Part shown: positions 13,126 to 25,320 of the stretch, piece by piece
Position numbering within the stretch: position 1 is the stretch's first letter
Layout: every line of letters begins with the position of its first letter
DNA from: Halichoerus grypus
Taxonomy: Eukaryota; Chordata; Mammalia; Carnivora; Phocidae
Assembly (NCBI RefSeq): GCF_964656455.1
Contig: NC_135726.1
Span: 9,252,394-9,316,393 of the forward strand
DNA: 64,000 bases
Reading direction: 5' to 3'
Notes under the pieces: model-generated
What the model was told of the DNA's origin: nothing
Databases searched by the model: none
Seen by the model: only the letters and a program-made list of their open reading frames with translations
Program-made: the position numbers and the translations under genes

Positions 13126-14120
13126 ATTTTTGTATTTCCATCCACAACTTTGGTTGAATTCACCTTCACTCACTCAGGACAAACGTGTAAGTCATGAAGT
13201 GACACCTGCACAGTGAAGCTCTGTAGGCTAAAACCTGTGATGAGTCATTACTGTGAAAGAACCTAGAGAGCAAGGAGCAAATCTGGACTGAATGAGAAAA
13301 CTTTTTGCTGTTTTATGCAAAGTGGTGAAATGGCATATCTGCAAGAGAGCTTTTGCTACCTTGAATAAATCCCGCTTCAGAAGAGCCATCATCTGAGAAC
13401 TGAGGAATGCCTTGTTAAGGCCTTTAATGAGGACAGCAGAAACGAACGAACAAAAAGGGGGCAGACAGACACACACAATCACAGAGAACACTACCAGCCA
13501 GTCTGAACATATGCCAACTCCCCTACGTGCACAGATTAGAATCGTAGGACGGGCACACAGTGCATGACATTTCAACATCGAATAAAACCATCCTGCCAGG
13601 GGCCTCACTTAAGAAAATGCTTGCAGAAATGCTGCCAGCCCACAAGGGGATGTGCATCCTCTCTGTTCACAATGCAAACAGCTCTTTATAAGGATGATCA
13701 GTCAATGCTGCGTGTGCTAATTTGATAGCTCCGTCATCAGATGGCATTGCAAATTTCATTACATATTTTAAGTCATGTTAACATGGTTTGTTAATGTTGG
13801 TATTCACTAAAAGGCCACAGCTATTTAAATAATGAATAGGCATAATTTTTATACATATTATGGAAGTGACACATGTGGATATTCTAAATATTCTTTTCTT
13901 AGAATCTGTCCTACATCATTCATTAAGTGTCATCACTAGAAAGATATATCAAGATGTTTCTGAGACACCGCCGATTCACAATTCTAATAGTCATCTATAA
14001 ACAACATACCTATCCGAAGGAAAAATACTTTAAATTATGTTAAAATATAGCCCCATATCACCTCTAGCTGATATCCCTAAGGCAAGAATTTAATGCTACT
14101 GCTTTAGAAAAGACAGGACA

Positions 14121-14186
14121 CTATATCTAAAACTAATGATGTGATGTATGGGGATTAACATAACAATAAAAAAAAATTAAAAAAAA
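14121..14186 (+). mobile_element. Very short L1 3'-end insertion (about 66 bp)
   Basis: About 45 bp of L1 3' UTR end (aaactaatgatgtgatgtat and following) plus an A-rich tail lie between two copies of AGAAAAGACAGGACA, at 14106-14120 and 14187-14201. The same 3' UTR end occurs in the intact L1 at 31873-31920, confirming the source. The TT/AGAA junction at the left fits L1 endonuclease cleavage. Confidence 0.88.
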
Positions 14187-14619
14187 AGAAAAGACAGGAC
14201 AGTATTTTGTTAAGCACTAAACAAAACGTAAATGTCAGGTATCTTCCTTTACTTGTTTGTTTATGCATGCACGCATGGGCATGTCAACAAATCGGTCCAC
14301 AAATGTATATATCCCCTCTGTATTCCTGCCCATTTACCTTCCCTGTTCAGTGAACACATTAAAAGTTGTTTCTCCTTCTAGTTCTGCAACATTTATCTCC
14401 TGGCCCCTAATACTGCCTTTGTATAGGCTTACAAAATTTCTAAAAGGCCAACTCTTTCTGCCTACCTATTGGTCTCTACGCTAAAAAAAAGACAAAACAA
14501 AACAAAAAAAAACCTCTTCTTCCCAACTCACTTTCTTGCTGGCATAAAAATGGCCTCTCTGAAGCCCAGACACAACCTGGAGCCAACAGAGGCCATCAGT
14601 GGTAGGGATTTGGAACTTG

Positions 14620-14815
14620 AGCACTTGAGCCCATTGGAAAGAGCTCGAATCTCCACTCTACTGCCTTTTGGTTATGTGGCCTTGAGCAGGGTATTTATTT
14701 ATCCTGACAAGCTTCCCCAGCAATAACAGGGAATACCAATCTTAAACAATGTGAGAAACAGATAAGATACACAGCATGAGTCCTGGAAGACAGCAACTGC
14801 TCAATGAATGTTAGC
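14620..14815 (+). repeat. MIR relic
   Basis: Contains ggttatgtggccttgagcag, gagaaacagataagat and gcaactgctcaatgaatg in MIR order. Confidence 0.55.
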
Positions 14816-15124
14816 TTTTTGTGGGTCATTCCCCTCATCATAGTCTTATCACCATCATCATGAACATTAATAGGACACTGTAAGATCCCAAATCCTCAAC
14901 CAGGCCCTCAGTGGCCTTTTTTTATCCCCCTTCACCTCCTGCATAGCTCACCACAAATCCATGTGCATTAATAGAGTCTGTGCTAGAACACTGACATTTT
15001 TATTTAAAATTAGAAATTTTCTTCTTCATGAGTTTTTACATAAATTTTGATTTTTTAACATATTGCATTAAATATTATCTTGATTACTGAGGTTGTCTTT
15101 TTTTTACCACATCCTTAATTTTGT

Positions 15125-15475
15125 CCCTAGTCCTGGCCTCCACCCTATACCACTGCTGCAAAGTCTACCTGAAATGTTCTCTTGTTTGTGTCTACAATTT
15201 CACCTCCCGTATGTCCTTCAAGGCTCAGTAAAGACGTCGTCTCCATTCTGCAATTTCATGTGACTACTCTTACATCAACCCCCGAAGTAGAAAACCTCTG
15301 TAGGACCAGTGGTGCCCATGCCTCCTCACGCCAGTGTTCTTGACATCTCTGCCCTGTTCAATGTAAGCGCCCATAGGCCAGGGATCATGATTTGCTCACT
15401 TTTGCATTTTCTACCCCGAGGCAGCTCACGAGGCACTCGATGAACATTTGTCAGATGGGCGCAGATCAAACAGTT
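15125..15475 (+). repeat. L2-like relic
   Basis: Ends with gtaagcgcccataggccag, then gatcatgatttgctcac and cactcgatgaacatttgtca, the usual layout of an L2 3' end. Confidence 0.5.
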
Positions 15476-18400
15476 CTACAGTGGCAATTTTCAAAGGACA
15501 GATTGCTATTTAGTGGGCGGTAAAACTGGGTCACAATCATCACTTTAAAAAATGAAATACAACCAAGATGAAAACAGCAGACAACACTGCCCGCAGTTAG
15601 AGGACTATTTCATAAAATGTTTGTTTCAGACACACATGTACATGCACATGATACATGAAGACACACATACGTGCATAAGCTTAAGGATACATACATTGGG
15701 TTGTGACATAAAAAATCTTTGGTGGTAATCCAAAAAAGTTTGAAAGACACTGTTCTGGACCAACAAGAGGACATCCGGACCCATCATGTACGACGTGCCT
15801 GGCCACAACAATACAAAGGGCAAGCGTTTCAAAGTCATCCAACTCCTCCGAAGTTTGTAAAAGAATCAGATTAGCAACATCCTCAGAGACCAATCCTGGA
15901 TAACTGAGAAACCCTAGGATATCAGAACAGACTTGCAGAGGAATTTCTTTAGTATTAGTTAAGAAATGAATACTGGTCTTTATTAAATAAACAACACATT
16001 TTTCTGGTTGAAATAATCATCACAAAAACTTGGTGACAAAAATTGCATGTGGTGAAATTGAGATTTGCCCAACCTAAAAGTTTGGTTTGGTGGGAATAAC
16101 TGATACAAAGAAAAACTCATGAGACAAAAGCTGTAAAATATGGTGTGTACAGAAAACAGATGATGAAATCTTCACTGTACAATACATCTGGGCAGGGGGA
16201 AAGGTCCTGGTGAAAAGAATTTCAGTAAAATATATTTTTTTAAAAAGCAACAGCTTAACTATCTATGTATCAAGTTTAAAAACTTGATCAAGGTATTTAA
16301 TTGACTTAATGGAATTCACCCTGTATTAGACTACCATGAAAAAAATTGATCAGTGTTAATATAGTTCTGATTAAAATGTTTTATTCATAAACAGTTAAAA
16401 AAAAAAAAAAGAAAGAAAGGAAGAAAAGCCTCAGGATCAAAAGAGTAGGCTGAAATAGCTAGTTTTATCTTCTCCTACCCACAAGCAGATTTTCTAAGGG
16501 TGCATGCCTACCTCATGATATAAAAAACCATTTATCGAGTATTTACTGTCTGCAAGTGTCCATGTGCACTGTGATTGCTAGCTAGCTCTTGTCATCTTTA
16601 TAAACCATCTTATATGAATTAAATACGAAATAAATAAATTTTTCACAAAGATATATTTAAGATATAAAAAGCTAACTGGAAAACAATAATGGGCATGGGA
16701 GAAAGACGGTAGTCAAGAAATAGAAAGAAAAAGACCAAAAAAGTAGTAAACATATGCTTCTTAGGTCCTTGAAGAATTGTGATTACATGCATACACATAC
16801 ACGAACACACACCTATCTGATTAAAAGGTTCTACCCTCTGGGCAGCGGGGGTACTGCTTGATAGCAAACAGTATCTAGTATCATGTTAATCATTACAAGG
16901 ACAAAATGTGGAAATACAGATGAAAGTTTCCCCAAATCCTGAAGACAGGATGGTTTTATTAAAAGATCCATTTTCTCAAAGCGTGTTGCATTGTCTCTTT
17001 GGTTGGGTATGGACGATTCAGAAATATGTCTAAAAGTGCAGACCAAGATAAAGTTGCTTTTGGTCTGGTGTTATTAACAGATTTAAGGGGATATGCCTGT
17101 ACTTCAACCTAAATCGCTTTATTAATTCATATTTGACCTGCTTCCAAAGTCGGATTTAAGGTGACTAAAAGAAAGAAAAAGCCTAGAATAAGGGGAACAA
17201 AACGTAGAGCTACTAAAAACCAGAGGAAGTTGACATGCTCACCATTAGCATTAATATGGTTTGAAAAGGCATAAAATTGGACCAGGGCTCCAGCAATATG
17301 TTATAATTTCATTACCAAGCGGAAGATAGAATGGTAGTTCCTCAGGGGTTCTCCCTGGGATTCGGAGTGAAAGGGCACTGCTAACGTGCCAGGGCATAGC
17401 TTCACGTGTTTTACGATCAAATAATAGACAACATCCCCAACAAAAGCTTCTTGTGTAGTCTTAGACATCAGTAAGACCTCAGGAAAAGCTCTTACTTCTC
17501 CCCATTTCAAAGAGAAAAAGAAGATCCGAGGTCCAGAGATGTAGTGTGATGTGCCCATGATTACAGATGTCACTACAAGGAGGTGGAGCCCGGGAGCCGC
17601 GTGTCTCCGGCACCAAAGCCCAGGCACAGCCTCTGTGCTAACATCAGGAGACGCTCTTCTTCCACAAAACAGATGCACTCGCTCTTCTCGGTTCCTACCC
17701 ACCCTGCACCGTTGGTGGTGGATGGTGGGAAACAGAGGCACGGACACATAAAAGGTACTTAGAACAGGTGAGTTCTGATAAATGTGAGCTGTGGTTTTTG
17801 TTGTTATTGGGCTTTGTCCTCTAGGCTCACAAACATATGCTCATTCGGGGAAAATTCACAGTGAGTCTCCCACACTGTATCGAATACATTTCAGATCTTA
17901 ACATTACAGACTAACATGGAGGCATAGCGATGGAAGACATGGCAAAGGTTAGCTTAATTTTTTTTTCATTTTTCATTTTATTTATTTATTTTTTTATTTG
18001 GCTTTGGATGAAAAAGGCCTCCACTATAGACTTAAATATGAATCCGACAGACCCTTGAGCCTGGCAGTGAGACAAAATGGCACTGGAAGATGCGGTATGC
18101 AAGCTTAAGGTGGAGAGGAAAGCAAAGTGCAACAGAGAAAAGACCCTTCCAGGTCCAGGATAAAGGAATTTGGTATGTTCCCCAACGTTTCATGCATAAG
18201 AAAGACGCCAGCTCAGTCCTAATGGTTTTAACAGAGAGAACAAAAGAAGAAATCTATATTATTTTCAGGACTGGATACATTCCAGAAGCTAATTCTTCTG
18301 AAATATGTTGTATTTTTTTTTTCTTTTAAACATCTTCTTAATGCCTTCTTTATAGGAAATGTGCTCAGAGTTAACGCTGAGATTTTGGCCACGCTAATTT

Positions 18401-19188
18401 CATTACATGGTCTTTTATGGTTATAGAGTCAACAAAGAGACAAACGACACATCGCACACACAAAAGCCAACAAGAGATTGTTATGCTCTAAGAAGGAAAA
18501 CCAGACTTACTGCATTCACCTGCCCAGGAATATTAAAATATCAAAAGAAAATTTAAGTTCCCTGATTTTACAGTTGTTTTTGTTTTTTTTTTTCTTCTAA
18601 AGAGTGAGAATACTAAGAAAACATTATGCAGGTCTCAGTAGTTGATATACAGTATTTTTTTTGGATCTGGCGAATATACTTTTTATAACTTTTCTGTGCA
18701 AGGAGGGACCCTCTAGCTCAGATTACTTGGACACTCTTACTGTTTATTCTTCCCCTTTTTGAGCAGTCAGAAGAGATTTCTCTCAGTACTTCAAATAAAT
18801 AAGATATCCAGCTGAACAAACACCATATATTCCTGTGGATTATTTTGGCTTCTTAAAGAATATTTCACTTTCTTTTTTCAAAATGTAAATGATTAAAGAG
18901 ACCCCATCATATGAAACTCAAAGATGAAATGTTTCCAAGTGGTGCAGATTCTATACAAGGTGGTATGTGGAGAAACAAAAGCCTCAGCTCAGTAAAAAAC
19001 CTTGATATTTCACAGGGGAAATTAGAATATTACTAAATAAGATACTTTACTTATACATTTTAAAGGAGAGGTTTTAGAACATGAACACACTCAGAATCAC
19101 TGTGTTCAACGTTCAAAATCAATCTCTACAATATTTTCTGAAAACTGCAAAATAGAAGTGTTTGTTTTCCCTTTACATTCCTACTTAA

Positions 19189-19230
19189 AAACAAAACAAA
19201 ACAAAACAAAAAACCCAAAACCAAAACAAG
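19189..19230 (+). repeat. (AAAAC)n simple repeat
   Basis: Several copies of aaaac followed by degenerate A/C-rich units. Confidence 0.75.
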
Positions 19231-20784
19231 AAATCGTGCAGACTATACATAGTCTGGAATAAGAATAATATTCTACGTGGGCTTTGAAATGATCATTAAG
19301 CCTTATCTAGCTTTATGGCTTAAAAAAAAAGTCCAGGGTCTCTGGCCAATTTTTGAAACTTGAATCAAAACTCGGCAATACATGTTTCTTTAGAAAGAAA
19401 ATTTGGGCCATCGATTAACATGGCCCCCTCCACTAAAGCAGCAAGAAAATAAATATTTGACTTTAGGAAACATAATCCACACGTTTCTTTATTCTTTTCA
19501 TAAGCTTTCTTATTAAAGGTCTAAATCTTATCTCCCATCATGAGGCAGAAATGCATAAATATAGAAAAAACAAAATGGGTGCATCTGATACCTCTCTCAG
19601 CCCAGAAAGAGGGAAGAAGACAAGAACACAGAACACAAACAGGAGAGCAAGGCAAACACCAGCGTGTCATGGATGCATGCTATGGCATGAGGCCAAGAAA
19701 CATCAAAGCCTGTGAGTAAATCTGCCACCATATAAGCCTACCAAAAGGCACTGGAAAAACCCAACGAAACTGAACTTGTCAAGTGTCCCCTGCCTCCCAG
19801 TCTCTGTACCACTGTGAAATCCTCCCCCTGTGAATGTGGGTCACACAGTGACTTGCTTCTAACAAACGGAATGGGCAAAAGTAGCAAGATGTCATTTCTG
19901 TGGTTAGGCTGCAAAGGGCCGTCACTCCATCTTGCTGGTAGACCATTTCCTCCCTGCCTTCCACACTCGGATAAAGCAAGTGCCATGCTAGGGAGGCCCG
20001 TGTGGCAGCGGACTGAGAGAGAAGCCTCTACCTAACTGCCAGAGAGGAACCCAAGTGTCCAATCTACTAGGCCACAGGGAGCTGAAGCCTGCCAATAAGC
20101 ACGTGACCTTGGAAGTGGACCCTTCTCCAGCTGAGCCTTCAGATGCTTACAGCCCGGCTCACACTGTGAGTGCAGCCTGGGAGCTGACCCAGAAGCAGAG
20201 GACCCAGTGAAGCCACACCCAGGGTTCTAGACCTACAGAAACTAGAATGTAAGTAGATGGGGTGTATATTTATAAAAGGGCATAGGCTGAAACAGGTGCT
20301 CGTGAGAAAAAAAAGAAATTCTATACGCTAGGTCAGATTACACCCTGATTCAAACCTCAGATCCCTTCATTCTGCTTCCCTCCACTATGGCAAGTCTAGA
20401 CGGGTATGCATTTCTGATGGCCTCGCCTCCGGCTCATGACCATTAACCGAGATGCAGTTGGCTTTATTGCAAGTTTGGACCTTTGGGGTCTTCTGGGCCA
20501 GTCATTCCCAAGCACAGGCCCGGCACTTTCAACAACAACACAACGGTGACACTGTCATGAGTTTTCCAGAAGTTGAATGTATTCCACAATTGGGTCCTGT
20601 TTATAGTTTTTGGCTTTAAAATACCCATTCCTTAAAAGTCAGTGATGATAGTAGATGGTAGTAGGTTTGTTTTTCATGGTTTCAGAATTAAAAGTATGAA
20701 TCTACGTTAGTATCCTTTTCTTATTTCCTTTTGAATTATACTGCTCTCCAAAATCCATAACCCACAGGACCACTAATTTGGTCA

Positions 20785-20945
20785 ACTGACTCATTTTACA
20801 GATAACAAAACTGAGGCCCAGAGAGGGTAAACGACTTGCTCAGAGACACATAATTGTTTGATTACAGCAAACCCTAAAATTAAATTGAGACAAGAGATAG
20901 AGGTGTAAACCCAGGAGCCTAGAGCCCGGCACTTAGTAGGTCTGC
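20785..20945 (-). repeat. MIR relic
   Basis: The + strand reads cattttacagataacaaaac and tgaggcccagagagggtaaa, then cgacttgctcagagacacat, the reverse of a MIR. Confidence 0.6.
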
Positions 20946-21698
20946 ACATGATATGAAAACTTCCACTCATTTTCAATGTGCTGGTTTCTTAGAGTCACAA
21001 GAAGGGGTAAGGGTGGGTGTGGGTTTCAGTGTCTGAGCAATCCGGCACACCATACTGGAGCTGTCGTTATTGCTGCTGAACACACACATTACTGTCCACC
21101 TCACAAGGAACGATCAGCGCGTCCGGTGAGCCATACGAATGTCACTATCCGCAGAAGACACAGTGCAGCACCATCGTCCCGGGGCAACGCAAGCCCCCGG
21201 CATCTGTCTCCTCGTGCTGGCCTCCGATGCCCACGCTGCGCTCCAGCCAAAAACCACTGGAAAGAAGCATGAAATTGGAGAAAAGGAAACCGAGAGGGGA
21301 GGATCAAAGGCAGCACCACGGACTTAAAAGCAATAAAAGAGCTAGTGAGAGAGTGGGGACCAGCCCGCACGTTACCAAAACACTGGCAGGGGTGCAGGAG
21401 AAAGGAAGGGGAGGAAGATAAAACTAGGGGAATTTCAAATCTTGGCTAAATGTTCATTAAATAATTTGTCACACATATTAAGGCCAGATAGTCACTTTAT
21501 CCCCTCTCGGGTGCTCATTCGGGAACAAAGGCCTAACCAGACTGAAAACGCTGAAAAGCAAGGCAGAGAAATGCCATGATGAGAGGCTACAGCCTCACAG
21601 AGCCAAGAGTATTTCCCTTCCCTTTGTCTTTAACAAGAAAGGGCCCATCTTCCCTCAAAGCTAAGGTGTGGCTTCAAAAAGGCAGCTGGTGGGGGAGG

Positions 21699-21830
21699 GG
21701 GGGCACCTGGCTGGCTCAGTCTATCCAGCATCCAACTCTTGATTTGGGCTCAGGTCAGGAGTGGGATGGAGCCTGTCCTGTCTTCCCTAAGCCTCTTGGT
21801 TCTCCCTCTACACTTTCTCTCCATACACAC
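21699..21830 (+). mobile_element. Degenerate CAN-SINE
   Basis: Starts gggcacctggctggctcagt, continues ccaactcttgatttgggctc, then a diverged body ending in pyrimidine-rich sequence. No A tail or duplication is evident. Confidence 0.62.
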
Positions 21831-22059
21831 CCTCCTGGCAGATCCCTTCACCAGCACTTGCCCGGGAGTTGGGGGGGGGGGGGGCTGGGTTCTGGTCCCA
21901 GCTCCCCTATGTACTAGCTGTGGGGAGCCAGCCAGGCCCCCTGTCTCATCCGCTTCCTTATCTGCACATTCTGAACCGCAGTGCCCTGCCCACCTCAGAC
22001 AGACTAATGATAAGGGCTGCCTTAATGGCTGTCATTCATTAAGCACCTAATCGTCTTCC

Positions 22060-22170
22060 ATTTATTCATTTACAAATATTTACTGAGCATTTACTTTATG
22101 GAGTAAAGGATACAGTAGTGTGAAGGCAAAAACAGCACTTTCAAGAGAGGGAGAGAAAAGCATTAAATAC
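22060..22170 (+). repeat. Ancient mammalian interspersed repeat fragment
   Basis: Contains tacaaatatttactgagc and ggatacagtagtgtgaaggc, a common ancient-repeat text (L2/MIR class). Family not fixed. Confidence 0.35.
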
Positions 22171-22586
22171 AAAACCACAAAAATTATTTTTTTCTAAACT
22201 GCGTTTGTATTCAGTATTATGGAGGAGAAATTCTGGGGTTCCTTCCTTCGTTCATTCAGCACGTATTTATGGAGTGCTACTAGAGTACTCTGAACGCCAG
22301 CTCTTAGGAGAGCACATAAAGGGGGGTCTTGACCAGATCTTGATCTGAGGCTTCCTTGGGGCGTGATGTTTGGAATGGGTTTTGAAGGGTGAGCAGAAAG
22401 TAACTAAAAGTGGAGGAAAAGGAGGGTTTTAGACTAAAGGACAGTATGCTTCAACATCCTGGAGAAGGAAGGAGAATGGGGCTGCAAGTGGCTTGAGGTG
22501 AAGCTGGTTGCATAGAAGGGGACCAGACAAGACCAGGTGACTTCCACTCAATTCTAACTTGCTTTCACAGTGACCCCATAAAATAG

Positions 22587-22722
22587 CCTCCATCATTTGG
22601 TCTTCCATATCATTAATTCTCTCTTCTGCCTGATTTATCCTAGCAGTTAGAGCCTCCATTTTTTATTGCACCTCATTAATAGCCTTTTTAATTTCGACTT
22701 GGTTAGATTTTATTTCTCCAGA
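22587..22722 (-). pseudogene. L1 ORF1 fragment (coiled-coil region) joined to U6
   Basis: The minus strand reads EIKSNQVEIKKAINEVQ, one stop, then MEALTARINQAEERINDMED, which resembles the heptad-rich C-terminal part of the L1 ORF1 coiled coil just before its RNA-recognition domain in carnivoran L1 elements. It is about 45 codons long and breaks off at the left target-site copy. No ORF1 start, RRM or 3' UTR is present. Identification rests on recalled family sequence. Confidence 0.8.
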
Positions 22723-22723
22723 A

Positions 22724-22773
22724 AAGAATATGGAGTGCTTTACGAATTTTCATGTCATCCTTGCACAGGGGCC

Positions 22774-22818
<45 letters not shown>

Positions 22819-22830
22819 TGAAGCAAGCAC
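22724..22830 (-). pseudogene. RNU6-like: U6 spliceosomal snRNA pseudogene (full length)
   Basis: The minus strand matches the 107-nt U6 snRNA end to end: the 5' stem GTGCTTGCTTCAGCAGCAC, the central ACAGAGA box region that pairs with the 5' splice site, and the GATTAGCATGGCCCCTG segment are all recognisable. About eight substitutions are visible, mostly C to T or G to A at former CpG sites (for example at the 5' stem and near GCGCAAGG), typical of methylation decay. The U-rich 3' end is altered. The flank upstream of the 5' end on this strand has no evident TATA box or proximal sequence element at the expected spacing. It is therefore judged a dead retrocopy and not a transcribed gene. Confidence 0.93.
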
Positions 22831-22998
22831 ATGACCCCCATAAAATAGACAGCATTTCCACTTGGCAGATGAGGGAACTCTATATGCACACTTACTCAAC
22901 AGAGCCTGCTCAAAAGCCATTATCCCACCTTTTTTTCTTGCCACCAGATCTCAACTCCCACCCTAGAGATACAAAATGCCAAAAAATGCACTTTCCCA

Positions 22999-23360
22999 GC
23001 CTCCCTTGCACCTAGGATATGGACAAGGGACTCAATCCCAGCCAGTGGGAGCTGAAGGAAAATCTGCTACACAGGACGGTTCTGAGACAGAATGTTCTCT
23101 TCCTTGATAAAGAAGGGAGATGTGCAAAGAGGGGGTCCCATCCCTCCCATTCTAACTTCAGACCTCATCACAGAGGATGCAATGGTTGGAGCTACTGCAG
23201 CCATCTTATAAGCATGAGGGAAAAGCCAAGACAATCACAAAGGAGCTGCCTATGCAGTAGCCAAACATACCCCTGGAAGCCTCTGGATTTCTGCATATAT
23301 GGGAAAAACAAACCACTATTATTCCAAACACTTTTAACCGGGTGTTAATAACCCACAGCC
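22999..23360 (+). repeat. Possible degenerate LTR-type relic
   Basis: Segments such as cagcctcccttgcacctagg, gctactgcagccatcttata and a final ttaaccgggtgttaataac look like a common mammalian interspersed repeat with an LTR-like end. I cannot fix the family. Confidence 0.3.
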
Positions 23361-24689
23361 CAAAACATGAAAACTGACATAGAATATAAGCCTCACAGAG
23401 ACTGAAGCATTTCAAAATTATATAATGAAAAGAGGTGGAAACGTTGAGTTTTGAATACAGGCCTAATGATTCTAAATCCTTTGTTCTTTTCTACTCTACC
23501 ATATCCCTTGGACTCTGAATTGAGCAAACACTGTTAATTTTAAAGCTCTGGACAGAATCAGAGGTGACTAATAAAACCAATGCCAATGATAATCCTGGAA
23601 AGTAAGAAGAATGTGTGAGGCCGCAAGGATGTGACCTCAGCAGAAAGAGCACAGCCTCTAGGTCCTTCTGTGGGGTTCTGCAGGAAAGGTCAAGTGCAGC
23701 CTGACCACAGTGGGGTCTCAGGAGTCTAGTTTTCTGACATACCTGGACTGGCAAGAGCAAAGCAGCAAGAGAATTCAACCCTCACTCGGGAGTCCCAAAA
23801 TATTTACATTAGTGAAGAATATGCTGAAATTTCTCCAGTGAAAACTGTATCTCCTCCTCCCAACACAGAAAAAGGCCCCTGCATTTAACTCCAGCGCACC
23901 AGTAAAGATTTGAACAGGGTTTTGTCCTTGATCGTATCTACAGTGTAGTCAGCTGCAGGTATTTAAAGGGAATGGGGGGAAGTATTTTTCTAAAACACTA
24001 ATTTAAAGAACAAATCAACATCTATTATCTCCTTCATTATGTTTTAAATTATACAACTATAAATCACCCTGCAGCGGGTTATTCAAGGGCAGAATTACTC
24101 AGCTTGGCTTTCGCGAAGGTTAGAAGTAATGACATCTTGTGCTTTTTCTAGTTATAATTTATAACTTTGCAACAGAACCAGCGTTGCAGGTCCATCCATT
24201 AGCGGGGTAGATGCACATCTGTTAAAACTCAGCACAATGACTGGCTTTACACGGCCACAGGAAACATAACTCAATCATTCCAGAAGTTCTACAAACTCAA
24301 GTCATTTTTTAATGTAAAATGATTTGAAAACGCAGTTCCCTAAAACATCTGCTAAGCTCTTGCTACCCTAACACATGATACTCTTTCTACTGCTACCTGC
24401 CAACATAAATATTTGGTCGCACAAAACACCCTAAGAGGCCACGTGACAGTGTTCAGCTTCAAATTTACATACCGATCTGCAAAGGGCTGGCTTGGACCTA
24501 GGAACACGAGCTCAGATGTTGTTTACCAGAAATGAAAGTTTATTGCGGGGGGGGCGGAGGGGGCGCTAAGAAGGCTGAGGGTTAAGTTCATGAAGGTACT
24601 TTCAAACATTTTAAAAGGAAACCTAAGTGCACAAGGAGAGATCTACAAGGCAGAGGTGCTGTGGTGATCTGAACAAGTGCACTCAGGAG

Positions 24690-24850
24690 GAGCCCCTGAA
24701 GGGTCTGTGATCTGGGCAAGTCCTTTGTGCTTTTTAACTACAAGAGGAGGGTAATGGTTCTAAAATTGCAGAGCCGTTGTGAGGAATCAATGAAGACACA
24801 CATGCCGAGGCATAAAGCATCACGATGTCTGGCCTAAAGTGCCAAGTCGC
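24690..24850 (+). repeat. MIR relic
   Basis: Contains gtgatctgggcaagtccttt, gagccgttgtgaggaatcaa and gcataaagcatcacgatgtc in MIR order. Confidence 0.5.
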
Positions 24851-25222
24851 ATCCTACCTGGAAGTATGGCAGGAATCTAAAGTCAACACACATGGCAACA
24901 ATCACCAACAGCCAAAATTACCCTTGAACATCTTTCCTATCACTGGGTCTGGTTTTGTGAATTACATTACTTGGAGAAAAACCTATATATGAATACTTTA
25001 TATACACTTACAATGTATATTCATACATACATACACAAAATACAACTTTAGAGTATTTTAACAGCATAAAAGAAAGCTAGAAAGACAGGAAAATACACAT
25101 GATGGATGTGACTTCATTATCAGAAAGCTCCCGTCAAACTTTAGTTTCCTTTAAGATGTTTCAAAAGCAGTTAAAGAATCCTGTATATTTTTTAAACAAT
25201 ATTTAAAAACACCCTTATTCCC

Positions 25223-25320
25223 GGGGCATCTGGCTGGCTTAGTAGGTACAGAGTGTGACTCTTGATCTCTGGGTTGTGAGTTCAAGCCCCACACTGGGCG
25301 TAAAGCTTTCTTAAAAAAAA
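25223..25320 (+). mobile_element. Short CAN-SINE variant
   Basis: About 95 bp: ggggcatctggctggcttag, then gactcttgatctctgggttg and gagttcaagccccacactggg with a short A tail. The tRNA A-box-like and B-box-like segments are recognisable. Flanks share tattccc, an imperfect target-site duplication. Confidence 0.78.

Larger units (their letters stand above)
22587..22831 (-). mobile_element. U6 snRNA-L1 ORF1 chimeric retroinsertion
   Basis: Reading the minus strand from 22830, a full-length U6-like sequence (to about 22724) is followed at once by a stretch of L1 ORF1 in the same orientation (about 22722 to 22587). The block is flanked by direct repeats tgaccccataaaatag at 22571-22586 and the same with one extra C at 22832-22848. 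They are best read as the target-site duplication of a single insertion. U6-L1 fusions made by reverse-transcriptase template switching are known in mammals and normally end in L1 3' UTR plus poly(A). This one stops inside ORF1 and has no A tail, and the duplication does not begin at a TT/AAAA-type L1 endonuclease site. Confidence 0.82.

Noticed and set aside
17301..17747. 148-codon open frame on the minus strand
   Set aside because: Longest non-repeat frame apart from L1, but it shows no domain, signal or compositional feature, and lies within WWOX intron 8.
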